Part shown: positions 1-12,700 of the stretch, piece after piece
How the letters are laid out: every line of letters starts with the position of its first letter
Numbering within the stretch: position 1 is the first letter of the stretch
Program-made: the position numbers and the translations under genes
Source: Halisarca cf. caerulea
Lineage: Eukaryota; Porifera; Demospongiae; Chondrillida; Halisarcidae
Length of the DNA stretch: 35,000 bases
Assembly: GCA_963170055.1 (NCBI GenBank)
Contig: CAUJGJ010000264.1
Location: 2,082,659 to 2,117,658, forward strand
Direction: 5' to 3'
The notes under the pieces: model-generated
Told to the model about the DNA's origin: nothing
Seen by the model: the letters and a program-made list of their open reading frames with translations, nothing else
Databases searched by the model: none

Positions 1-595
1 TGCTTTGAGGGTTCCAAAACCATTACATTGTTTTATATTCTTAAATTGCTTCTACAGCTGTTGCTTTCAGGTATTTTTATATATTTCAGCTTTGAAGTTG
101 AAATATTCGGAAACTATAGTCCCCCATTCGTTTGTCCACGCAGTGACAGCAAAATTCCAGAGACTTGGCCTATTGGGGGTTATCGTGTCCCTTGTGTTCT
201 GACATCTCTCAATCTGTTGGTAGCAGTGAGGTGGTTGAACGTCATTCTTCTTAGTGGGATATGTTTCAGTGCACTGTACGGTTTTGTGTGGTGCTTGTGG
301 GAACACAAATCAAGGTTAAATTGGGTTTTAGTTGCTGATTTCTCCTTTCTGTCAGGCTTGCCTCCATATATGTATGTACCAAAAAGATGGAAGCAATTCT
401 GGAAGTCTTGGGAGCAATTTTGTCAGTATCGCATAAGAGGTGATTTTCACTTTTTACTATTAAAGTTGTATCGAGAGGATGCTGGACATGCTCAGGTGTT
501 AAGAGAGGTGCTAATTGATGACTTTATAAGAAAAAGGGAACAAAGGCAATTCGAAAGGCTGAATCTGTGGAAGAATCTAGGAAAAACATCATTAG
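1..595 (+). CDS. exon with TM3-loop-TM4 of the innexin/pannexin-like gene
   Basis: The frame is open from base 1, so the exon either starts upstream or at one of the AG sites near 57, 70 or 90. The first option keeps the whole TM3 helix (KLLLQLLLSGIFIYF). It ends at 595 before GTAATC, leaving one base of a Gly codon that exon 2 completes with GT. The C-terminal part is charged and amphipathic (REDAGHAQVLREVLIDDF, then KREQRQFERLNLWKNLGK). There is no ATG in the first codons, which agrees with a partial internal exon. Confidence 0.65.
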
Positions 596-2833
596 GTAAT
601 CAGATCATTTTTAATTTTGTGCCTTCATTGGCATTTTGTTTAGTATGACATAGATGCCTCTCTGCCATGTCGAATCAATGCACCCGTATGCATGCAGGAT
701 TTGGTGTTGGTGGGGGGCAAATTGAGCTTAGAAGCATAGGGGGCAATGCAATACGGGAGTGTAAGTATAGAGACTTGAGGCTAGGTAACAATGCTATGTG
801 TGCGTTATTGTGTGGGTGCGCATTACTGCTAGGGGTCTGGGGTTATGTTCCCCAAGAAAAACAATAATTAGATTTTATGCCTTATAAAGTGGTATTATAC
901 AGGCCATTTTAGAATGCTTTAGCAGGTTTGTGAATGCTTTACTGTAGCAGGTTATATACTTGAGCTATTATAACAGTGCTTCTGTTAATTGTAATGAAAA
1001 ACATGACTGTTTATAACAATAAAAAGAACGTCAATTCGGCCAAATATTACGTATACGTTCTGTCAATTGAAATGAAACATACGTTAACCCATTCGAAAAA
1101 GACTATGATTTGTATGCCATTAATGATTTATCCAACACCTGCAGCTGGTTCATAATGGTTTATATGGTGTATACATGGGGAAAGACGATTTCGAATATAT
1201 CAGATCTCATTGCTGTATTACTGCATTGTCCATGCATATAGGTCCATGGGCTTATTTTGCTATTATCTGTAGTTAACATTACATGAGGTATTACTCCATA
1301 TCTCTCTGGTATGGATACTATGGCAATTTATTTGAATGTTAGCGAATTGACCTTTCTGTAATTTTAGGCAGTTCCACCAACATTACTTAATATTATAATC
1401 ATATGTTATAACAATACCAGTGGTGGAGGAACATGTAATATTTAGGGGTGGGTGTGCATGTGATGTACAACGTGTGTAGCAATTTAAATGATTGCATATT
1501 TTAATCCTTGAATATACTGCTTGAGAGACTTTTTATTAAATTGTTGCATATCATGGCAGACATGTTTGAGGATTTATTGGATATGGTTTAAATTTCCTAC
1601 AATTCATTAAATCAGCTATTTTATCAATTTTGGGGGGCATTTTTCACTATACACGGTTGGATTTTCAATTGTGAAGTCAATATAAAGAGTATCCTTGCAT
1701 AAGTATTTGGTATGTGTTTAGGCCGTGCCCCCTCTTAGACTGCTACAATTTAACCTTTCCTGCTGTTTGAATATGAGTGGTATTCTTTGAACAATGCACT
1801 GCTCCTCTAGTCTATAGGTACACAAGGACGAGTACCATGAATTGCTTCCATAGGTTGAGTTAAAACAAATGATACGGTAAGGATAAGTTTTAACTTTGGA
1901 CAGATAGCGCATGTCACAAATATCTTGTATTAACAATCATTCCGAATTGTACAACGTTTTGCCCACTTGGGCTTCTTCAGGTACACACAACTAAAAAACT
2001 AAACTGATTGAACAATGTATGTGAGTAAATGAGTGGATGGAAAATTAACCAATGGGATCAAAACATGCATGATGCCTGTCCAATCAGGGGATCCCACACC
2101 TGACTCAGGGCTAACCCTGAGTCAAGGTTGTAGTTATCCTTGCTTCTGATGTACAGGCTCCAAGGTTGTAGTTATCCTTGCTTCTGATGTACATCAGAAG
2201 CAAAGATAACTACAACCTTGACTCAGGGTTAGCCCTGAGTCAGGTGTGGGATCCCCTGATTGGACAGGCATCATGCATGATTTGATCCCATTGGTTAATT
2301 TTCCATCCACTCACTCACTTACATTGTTCAATCAGTTTTGTTTTTTAGTTGTGTGTACCCGAAGAAGTCAAGTGGGTGAAACGTTGTACAATTGAATGAT
2401 TGTTAATGCATGATATTTGTGACATGCGTTATCTGTCCAAAGTTAAAACTTATCCTTATCAATCTAGCATGTCTAAGAATTTCTATAACCAAATGATACG
2501 GTCTAGGTTATCAACAGGGTATGTGCTGCACTGTTTTGTTGTCCAAATTCAAATAAACCTGTCACAGTGGCAGTAAGATAATATTATTAGACTATGTTCC
2601 TTATATATGACCCACAATTAGACTTGCATTTAATTTTGCATTTATACTGCATAGCTATCTGATACTTAATATTTATTATTATCTTGCATGTATTATGTAT
2701 TTTGTTGTAGGTGAGCTCAAACGAATTGAATTATCCAGCCAAGGTGAACAAGCTGCAGAGGAGGCTGACATTAGTTCCTACAATTGGGACCAAGGAAGAG
2801 TAAGTATATGGGTTGCATCTAGTCATTTTCCTC

Positions 2834-2900
<67 letters not shown>

Positions 2901-5900
2901 CAAGTGTGCATGCATGTCTGGTGTGTAAATCATATGTGTAGGAACCATGGGGGCTGGAGGAGCTATAGCCCTCCAAATATTTATCATTCTAGTCAATGCT
3001 GCTTACCTGATCGTATATTGATCAAGTTCATATACTGCACATGAATTGCATATGATATTGAATGACCCCCCCCCCCCCCCCAAAGTACAAATCATTCCTA
3101 TGTATGCCTATGTATATACATGTGCTTTGGTGGACTTCTCCTCAGTTCATTTGTAAAACTGTTGCTTATCATGTAGTTATGGTTGGATCAGAATGATGTA
3201 CGTATTACAGGGGCTTAACTACTAGTAGGAATTTTAAAGTAAGGAGGATTTTTTTCCCTGAACGTTTACCTTGCAAGACACGCCAGTGATTTGTTCTATC
3301 CGTATTGCATCTGTGAAATGTTTTTCTTCAGCATAATGATCATGCAAGGGGCCAATAACAAACTCCTACATGGCAATACCCCCCCCCCCTTGCAGTGTAG
3401 TGATTTAAGGAGGTGAAGATATATGTATAGAACTAGGGGAGTCTGAGGGTATATGCTCCCTCAAGGAATTGTTTTTAAGCTATATAGGGTGGTATCTCAC
3501 GCCACTTTAAGCATTATTTCAAGGTTGATTTTGATAAGTAAAGTCTTTTCTATAGTAGTTTACGATTACTGGAATTTTTCGAGGTAGAAGGTGGAGAGTT
3601 TGGGATTGAAGCTTCCTCCACTGGATAAAACACTGCAAGGCGTGTGCTTTCTATTTCCATGCTTGAAGAATGATTGAAGCAAGCAGCTACATACAGTAGG
3701 GTCTATGGTGCACAATTGCATGGATATAATTATGCATGACATCATAAACATGGCTGCCCAGTCAGGAAGAAATTTATAGAGCTTCAGTTTTTAGCATTTA
3801 CAGCATTTCAGCATATACAGGAGCTAGGTAATATAGATGTATATTGCTATTTCGAAAAGGGATTCCATAAAACGCTATATAGCTTGGAACAAGGGTAATT
3901 TGCAAAATAGGTAAAGGACTAGGCGGGCAAAGAGCAAAACAGGCGTAGGGCTAAATGATTATAGGGCTACACGTACATGAGGCTAGACGGGTATAGGGCT
4001 AGACAGAGTATAGTTGGACTTGATCATCATCACCCTCGAAAAAAATGGCCGCTCGCGATATCTTCCGCGCACGATGCTCTCTTGTCATCCTGTTTACTGT
4101 CTTTATTGCTGTGCTATCTATTCGCCCCATCTTTTCCTCTTGTTCTCGGATACCTTTTGGTGAAGTGTATGTCCTATCGTCTAGCCTTCTTCCCAGTTAT
4201 CTCCTGGAATCCAGATTTTCCCACCTCCGAAGATCCTTGAAGACTGCTTGGGCTCGACTTCGTGTCCACTCACGATACTATTCCTCTTGTGTGCTCCGCT
4301 CTGGTGATGTTGAGAAGAATCCTGGTCCATCCTCTTTGAAGAATTCAGCGAAAAATTCCCTGAAGATCATCCACCTCAACATACGAAGCCTAATTTGTCA
4401 TTTTGACGAACTCCTGTGCTTCGTTTCATCTAATCGTCCGGATGTCCTTGCCCTAAGCGAAACTTGGCTTGACTCTTCTATATCTGACTCTGAAATTTCT
4501 TTACAAGGCTATTCCATCTTTCGTTCTGATCGTTCCCGCTCTGGGGGTGGAGTTGCAGTTTATGTTGCTGATCAGTTTGCTAGTTCTTGTCTTCCTTCTC
4601 ATCCTTACCCCTCTGGCCTGGAATCTCTCTGGTTGTCCATCAATAATACCAAATTTCCATCCAGTCTTGCTCTTGGATGTTTCTATCGTCCCCCTAGTGC
4701 CCCTGCGCAATCTGTGTCTGATTTTATGCATAGCACCGAATCTATGATTATCTCCAAAAGGAATGTCTTAGTTTGTGGTGATTTCAACATTGATGTTTCT
4801 GACCACTCTACCCCCTTTACTAAAATCCTTAACAACTTCATTTCTGCTCACTCACTGTCCTGTCCTATATCCCAACCTACTCGTATCTCTGAACTTCGTT
4901 GCTCTATTCTTGACCTTTTTCTTGCTTCTCCTGATGTTCCTATTTCTAACTCTGCTGTTCTTGGAGCCTCAATTTCTGACCACCTACCCATTCTTCTTGA
5001 AATCAGCTGGCCTTCCCCAAAGTTTCCCCCTAAAACAGTCTCTAGGCGCTCCTTCAAATATTTCTCTACCTCTGACTTCAACAATGATCTATCCATGGTT
5101 CCGTGGTCTGTACTTGACATTTTTAATGATGTTGATGATAAGATGCATTTCTTCAACCACATTTTCCTTGACATTCTTGACCTCCATGCTCCCTTAAAAA
5201 CTGTAAGAGTTAAAAAACATTGTGCTCCCTGGATCTCCAAATACATTCGAAGAGAAATGGACAAACGCAACAAACTCCTCAAAAACTACTTGGCTTGTCG
5301 ATCCCCATCCCTATGGCAAGAATATCGGATTCAAAGGAATGAAGTCGTCTCGTTGCAGAGAAAAGCAAAGAAAGAGTACTTTCACAGGCTTATCTCTAAC
5401 AATGCTTCACCCACCACCCTCTGGAATACGCTTAGATCCGCCTGTCCCTCATCAAAATCCTCCTCTTCTGCTAACTGGAATCTCCTTGGCCCTGATCATA
5501 CCACTGTTGCAAATAGACTTAACCAGCACTTCGTCTCTGTTAGTTCTTCTAGTCCAGTCCTCTCCCCTCCCAGTTGCTTATACTCTCCTTCATCTATCTT
5601 GACTCTATCGCCTACCACTCCCGAATGGTGTGAAGGGGCTCTCTCTTCCCTCAAATCATCCTCAGGCCCTGACCAAATCCCATCCTGTGCACTTAAGGCT
5701 GCTAAATCTATAATTAACTATCCTTTGTCCTCTATCCTGAACACATCTATCTCTACATCCACCTTTCCTATCTCTTGGAAATGCTCTTCAGTTAAGCCAC
5801 TCCACAAAGGAGGTGACCGTAGTAATCTTTCCAACTTCCGGCCTATCTCAATACTACCAGCCTGTAGCAAACTTCTCGAAAAGTGTGTGCAAAATCAACT

Positions 5901-8900
5901 GTTCCAGCATCTTTCATCAAACAATCTTCTGTTCTCCCATTAATCTGGCTTTCGTCCTGGTCACTCTACCCAATCTCTTCTCTTGTACTGTACCGATAAG
6001 TGGTATAAGTCCTTGGATCGCAGAGAATATATAGCCGTCCTGTTTCTTGATGTCTCTAAAGCTTTTGATACAGTTAACCACAGTCTCCTCCTTTCCAAGC
6101 TTCATCTCCTTGGCCTTGATCCTTCTGCTGTCCTCTGGTTTAAGTCCTATCTGTCTGATCGCTCCCAAGTTACTTGCATTGATGGCTCATCTTCCTCTCC
6201 TGGCTTCCTATCTTCAGGCGTTCCTCAGGGCTCTGTGCTTGGTCCTGTTCTTTTCTCGATCTTCATTAATGACCTCCCTCAGATGCTTCCTCCTGACTCT
6301 ACCTTGCTTTTTGCTGATGACACAACCATCTTTCTTTCAGGTTCAGACCCTCAAGCCCTAAATTCATCCCTGCAATCTTGTCTGGATTTGGCCAACTCAT
6401 GGATGGAGAAAAATGGACTGAAACTTAATGCCAGTAAAACTAAGTGTATGCTCATTCACTCGCCTCGGAAGAAACACTGTCCCAGCCTAAATATCCACCT
6501 TTCTGGGCAATCAATTGAACAAGTACACTCATTTAAGTTTCTTGGAGTTCTTATCAACGACACTTTAACTTGGGATCGATGACCATATTAATAATATTGT
6601 CTCCAAAGTCTCACGCAAACTTAATCTTCTTAGGCGCTTATCCTGGTTTCTTCCTCGTTCCCTTCTTATCCTCTTCTTAAAATCTTATGTTTTCCCTATT
6701 TTTGACTACTGCGATGTAGTCTGGAACAGCTGCTCGAAGAAGGATTCCGATCGTCTCCAATCACTCCTAAATTATGGCTGCAGAATTGTCCTGCAGAAAC
6801 CTCGGTATAGCTCTGCATCTCAAATAAGAAATGAACTAGGACTCTCAACTCTTGAATCTCGTAGAAAACTCCATCTTCTCCAAGTCATGTACAACTGTCT
6901 CTCTTCCCGTGCTCCATCCTACCTGTCTACTCTTTTCCGACTTCCCTCGCATGATCACTACACTCGCTCCTCATGCTTAATAAATCTTCCCTCCGTCAAG
7001 TCTTCATTTGGGCAAAGAGCCTTCAGCTTTTCTGGTGTTTCATTATGGCGTTCCATACCTACATCTATGCGCATGGCCGAATCCTCATCAATATTCTCAA
7101 GGCTTGTATTTGATATTCTGAATAATTAAATATTCATTTTCTTGCATTTATGTCTTATTTTAATTTTCCAATACTCACATTTTATAACTTTAACTGGAAA
7201 ACTCTTTATTGCATGTCTTTTACATCATTGGCTGACTTAACCTTACATTCATTGCCTTGAATTTTGACTTGTTCATTTTCCAATTTCACTCAATCCACCA
7301 TTTTTAACTACCTAATCTTGCATTTATTTATTTACTTATTTATTTATTTATTTATTTTCCATTCACTCCTCACATACCTATCCCCCTTTTTTACTCCCTG
7401 TATCTTTTCCTTGTGTTTCTGGGTGCCTAGTATAGTAGCCTTTTGGCTAAAGGCCTCCCCAGGTTAAATAAGCTTCCATAACCATAAATAAGCTTCCATA
7501 ACCATAACTGAGTGCACATTGTGCAAATTCCTTCCTCCCCAGCACATACGTATAATGTGTTGTGGGAAATCAGTAAATGTGTGGGATTTGCCTATCAATT
7601 TTTTTCTCGTTTTATAGAAATGTAATATTACTTCAAAACCTGTTGAAGGCACTTCACGCTAACAATCTGGTAAAAGATGGGAACTCTGACACCCTTCACT
7701 GTGATCTGTAACTCAGTTCAAAGAAGACAATAATAGTAATTATAATAATAATAAATTGGTACTGGTGTTGTGGATCCATACCTCAGCCAGAGTACTTCGA
7801 ATTTCTTCAAACCGATAGCTTTACAAAGCTTTTAATAAACTACTTCTCATGCATGGTAGTTGTCATGTCAAAACATCTCATTTTGAAAACTGTAGGGTCA
7901 CCATATCGTTAATTTTTGGGCGGAAACGGAATAGCACTAATGTATGGCAGCCATTCCTACATGATAATATTTTGTGAACAACTTCAGCAAGTGATGTACT
8001 TACAAATAATATTTTTACAGTAATTTAGTATAATAATGAGGTTTGTTGTACTAATTGACTGCAGGGTTTAGGAAGTACCCTTCAGAGCGTTCTCTACAAC
8101 AGTCTAAATACTAGGGCTCTAGGCTTGGCAAAGATTGATGTCCTTGACATTGCTTTTGGCACATCTGGATACAAGTTGCAAATGGCAGCCAAGAGTGAGC
8201 GGGTAGGTACAATGTTGGTGCAATGTGTAGTTTTATCCTGATTTTGTGATTTACTGTTGTATATAGTGCGTAATATGTACTTTTCCGGGATTTTTCTGTA
8301 CCCTCGTTTGCACTCACTACATCTTTAGCATGAAATTTCACCTTCAAGTAGACTGAGTGGGATAAATCGAGCTAAAAGGCTTGTCTTAATGAAAATGTAC
8401 ATGCAAGAGACTATTCACCTAACCTTCCAAAATTTCATACCTATTGCAACTATACAGTCAATACTAAAATATATGGTTATTGTTAATTGTTTACAGGCTC
8501 GCAATACTACAATGTACAACCTTAAAGGGACACTGACATCTACACATTTCTTTGATGAAAGAGTATATAAAATAATACAACTTGATACGCAGGTATGTTA
8601 TGTCCGATCTTGGACATGAACAAAAATGGCCGCCATTATCGAAGCAGTGAAATTTACCGGTCTTTTTGGCATGTGTACACATAGTGATGCCCAGAAAATG
8701 CTTTTTATTGTATCTTAAGCATATCTACTTTGTATCTAAGTTTTTTAGATTATTGTGTAGGGTCACAAAGGTTCGTATAACATATTTTTTCCGATCGTAT
8801 AGGTGAATATAAAAATGCAAAAACACGGTGGTAGAAACTTAGGCTTTTGGACACAAAACTAGGCTCAAAAGAACACACAGATACCGAACTTATTGGAAGT

Positions 8901-9713
8901 TGGCTCCAAGAAACTGTCTCCAACTTGTTCCCTCACGTAGCACCCAGCCGAAAACAAAATTCGTGAGTTAATAACTTATCCAAAAATGGTTACGGGCTAT
9001 AATTTATAATCTTCAATAGAAAGTTACAACCGAATAACCTGTTTTTTCACCCTTCAAATGGCCAAAATTTAGCATAAATGGTCAAATTGCAAGAAACTGC
9101 TTGAATGTAGCACTATGCCCGGAACGATTTTTACAAACCGAAACATCTTAAGACTCCATCGAAGTAGGATTTGATGCGACTCAAAGGCATCTAGAGGTCC
9201 AGCAAAGCGACTTTATCTTGGAAGATCTTGTTAAACAAAACCGCCATTTTCATAACGTTTCATTTATACGTAGACGCAACGTCACAAAAGTTGCCTTCTC
9301 TTTCTATTCTGTTTAAACATGAAATTTACAATTTCATTTAAAAGAAAAACAGCCACTAATTATGACGCTCAAAACAAACATCGCTCACTATTGGAGCTAA
9401 CAAGAGACGATAATAAACACCCTATGTGAGACCTCTGGACCCTTCGTGGTGCACCTGTAGCTCAGCTTTAAAAAAAAATGAGAAGATAAAGAAGAAGGAA
9501 TAATCGTGAAATGTTACTGGTGTTGCGGACCCATACCTCCATGAAAGTACTTCAAATTACTTTAAAGAGATATCTTTACGAAGCTTTTTGTACTTTGCCT
9601 TGTAGCTGGTGTATCAAAATGTGCCAAAATAACATTTATGGAGTCACCATATGGTTAGGTTTTGGGTGAAAACAGTTTTTGCTAAAGTATGACGGCCATG
9701 TTTTTCCATGCCA

Positions 9714-9783
<70 letters not shown>

Positions 9784-12700
9784 TATATTCAGCAAACAAA
9801 TCCCCTTCTCTATAAGTTAGGCTTGAGTATAGGATCTGTTGGAGCATTTACTCAGCAGTAATTAGGTCACAACACGCCTTGCTTGTGAGGTATTATTTTT
9901 ACTGCCCTCCCCTTTTGGCACTTGCATGCTTGTGGATCGAGCAGTTTAATATAATACCTCACTGAGTCTCATATATTTGATAACCTGTTTGCGCAAGCAG
10001 CAACCGTTACTAATTCTATATAGCTTATTGATTTGGCTGTTGTTAAAGTGTACGGCTACGATGGAAAGGCTACTGATAGCATCAATGCATGTAATGTTAT
10101 TTCTGTAGGTTGTTGCTGTTGACTTGAATCCACACTACTTAAATGAGAAAGAACCCGTCTGCAAGAAAATGTATACAGCTGGAATAACACATTTTAAAAC
10201 ATTGGACAATATTTTTGCTAAAGAAAAAAACATTATCGATCAAGTGAGCTATGTATACAAGACTATCGTTTATATACCAACATATGTATGTTGATGAACC
10301 TATTTAGAAAGAACACTTTTAAGATAGATTTCCACTTATTTACACAAACTAGCTTCTAAATTCCATGTGATTTTTCATCTTGTGATTTTCTTGACATGCA
10401 ATATTTTGTGGTATTGGACATAAACATTGTGTGATTTTTATTAATGCAATTTTCCTTAGAATAGCATAATAGTATAATTTAAACTGCAGCATGATTTCCA
10501 TTCCTACAGTGCAACTCTGTTGTGTTACATAATGGTTATTTTTGTATATTATATTCTGTCACACACAAATCATGCTATGTCACCCACCAGTTTATTTGTC
10601 AATTTGTAACCTTTACTGACCTGTCTCCGAAAGGCAGTAGACTCATTGCCAAAATGCTGGATTTTTAAATAGATTTTGTAACAATGTCAGTCAAAAAGAA
10701 ATGGAACAGTTGTCACGTGCATAAAAATGGCGGATATACCACTTTCGAAAAAGGTAGCCTAAAATCCTAACGGTGAGTTTCAATGGTCAATTTGGTATCA
10801 TAAATTGATCAACAAACAGTAAAATGTTTAATAGTTAGTGTGGCCACCATGTGCCTCTATTACAGCTTGCAAACGATAATAAAAAGACTGGATTAGTTGA
10901 TCTGTAATGGCGATCGACATGGTGTTCCAAATGTGGGATATTCGCTCCCAAAGTTCATCTGGCTTCCTCCACGTTTGGCTCTGAAGATGCCGACTGATGA
11001 TATCCCACAGATTCTCAATGGGATTGAGGTCAGGAGACTGTGCAGGCCAATCCAGAACCTCGATTTTGCGGGCCGAAAACCACTGCCTAGTTGACCTCGA
11101 CGTGTGGGGACTGGCGTTGTCTTATTGGAAGATACGGGAGCTCTGGGCAACCATTAGCAGCAAATGTTGTTCCAGCGTATCCTGGTATACTGCAGAGACC
11201 GTATTAGTGGTCATTCTTGCCAGTCCACCCACTCCATCTGCTGAAAAACATCCCCAAACCATCACTGAACCACAGGCGTGTTTCACAGTGGAAACAGCGC
11301 AAACAAGTTATTTTTCATCCTGTCCAATTATTTTATATGCAGTCTCCATTATGTCTGGCTTTCTTTCTGTTTTCATAACAATTCTGGAGAATTTGTGAAC
11401 AAAGCTTGTTATTGTGCTAAATCTTGAGTCATTTCATTGGAGCTACTCAGATTTTGAACCAAAAATGGGATGTATCTCAGGAAAGGCAAAACAAGAGGGT
11501 GCCAAGATTGCCTCATTTCAGCTGGAGTTTTCTCTTTGGTGTACCAATAACAAGTTGGCCACCCAGAAATGTCCCATATTTGAGTGAATTATTGCTATTG
11601 GCCCATCCATAGAGCCAACAAAGTACTAATAGTTGGCTCTTGTGGTAAAGCCAACTAATTAGTTGGCCTCAGTTTGTTTTTGCTTAAAAATCAGCTGTGT
11701 TTTGGGTACCCTTAAGAAATAATTGGACACAATAAGAAATGATCTGTTCGCAGTTTTCGTTGAATTCCTCACCCTTTCTTTGCCTCACATATAGGTTCTA
11801 CCATTACTGTAAAACAGTTGGAATCGCGATTCTTCACTATAAATCACCTCCTTCCAGTCTTCAGATGTCCAACTTCTCCAGGTCCAGGCTCTTCCTTTGG
11901 GGCTTGTCATTCAGCAAGGGATTTCTCCACGCTACTCTTCCTTACAGGCCTGAATCATTCAACAAGCGTCTCACAGTTGATACCGAGACCGTTTTACCGA
12001 CGAACTCCTGAAACTCTGTTCTTATTACTGGTGCAGTCATGAAGCGATTCGCTAGACTCTTCCTCTCGATTAAGCGACCTTCTTTGGGAGAAAGCAGCTT
12101 TGGCCTTCCAGATTTAGCTTTGTAAGCAATCTTTCCAGTCTTAGTTCATCGCTCAAATGTTCTTTTTGCAGTGGACTTCGAGCAGTGAACTTCAGCAGCA
12201 ATTTTTTCATAGCTTCAACCAAGCTGACGAAGCGTCACGATCCGACCACGGTCTAATTCCGTGACTGAAGGCATTGTGTAGGCATCTCGAATATCTCAAA
12301 CTCGCAAATCTTGTTAAAGAAAAGTAAATGTACCTAAAGCAAAGGGGGAACTAAGGAATAAAGCTCCGTGTAACGATTTGTTGACAACATTTTCGCGCTG
12401 TTACTTGGCGCCATTTGTACACACGTGACAATCGTTCCGTTTCTTTTGACTGGCACTGTATTAGCAAATGTTTAATGATAACTTGACAATGCTAATTTTT
12501 ATTGCAATAAATATTTGTGTGACATTTTGTGTGCATTTATGTTGTTTTTGGGTGACACTGTACTTTAACGTGATAATTATTGATAACTTAGTGTCATGCA
12601 ATCACTACTTGTATGCTCTTTGCAGTTTCGGGACCAACTGATTAATGAGTACTGCCCACTTGGCACACAACCAACAGAAAGAACTGCTCGGGCCAATACC

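Larger units (their letters stand above)
596..2710 (+). other. intron 1 with a fold-back element
   Basis: No convincing coding sequence. Short open frames at 667-867 and 1718-1936 lack splice or family support. The only clear structure is the long inverted repeat at 1878-2458. The rest is AT-rich and unremarkable. Confidence 0.6.
4000..7506 (+). mobile_element. CR1/L2-group non-LTR retrotransposon, nearly full length
   Basis: Single long coding region with APE endonuclease and reverse transcriptase, then a 0.38 kb 3' UTR that ends in a small hairpin (agcc-tttt-ggct, near 7437-7448) and two tandem 20 bp copies of aataagcttccataaccata (7467-7506). Short terminal tandem repeats are typical of CR1/L2 tails. 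The 5' boundary is not visible; 4000 is a guess just before the ATG at 4045. It lies in the same orientation as the host gene. Only one nonsense codon and one small insertion suggest recent activity. Confidence 0.85.
2800..8064 (+). other. intron 2, 5.3 kb, hosting the LINE
   Basis: The gene's largest intron. It contains the TG and C runs, about 0.9 kb of sequence with nothing recognisable (3090-3950), the same-orientation LINE, a TTTA microsatellite near the LINE 3' end, and the first copy of the 7.68/9.43 kb repeat pair. Most of its length comes from insertion. Confidence 0.6.
8593..10108 (+). other. intron 4
   Basis: Contains copy 2 of the dispersed repeat and a TA microsatellite. 8600-9420 holds no ORF or repeat I can define, although the ATGGCCGCC block near 8628 resembles other ATGGC-rich repeat edges at 10729 and 14313. 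Confidence 0.5.

Noticed and set aside
2350..2400. Possible hammerhead ribozyme (gtgaaacgttgtac next to a stem)
   Set aside because: The GAAAC element is present but no CTGATGA core lies at a fitting distance.
2695..2976. Poly-Cys/Val and poly-His/Thr ORFs
   Set aside because: TG microsatellite translation; only the 2711-2799 part is a credible exon.
4469..5602. Other-frame and antisense ORFs inside the LINE
   Set aside because: Shadows of the APE-RT reading frame, which alone carries the family motifs.
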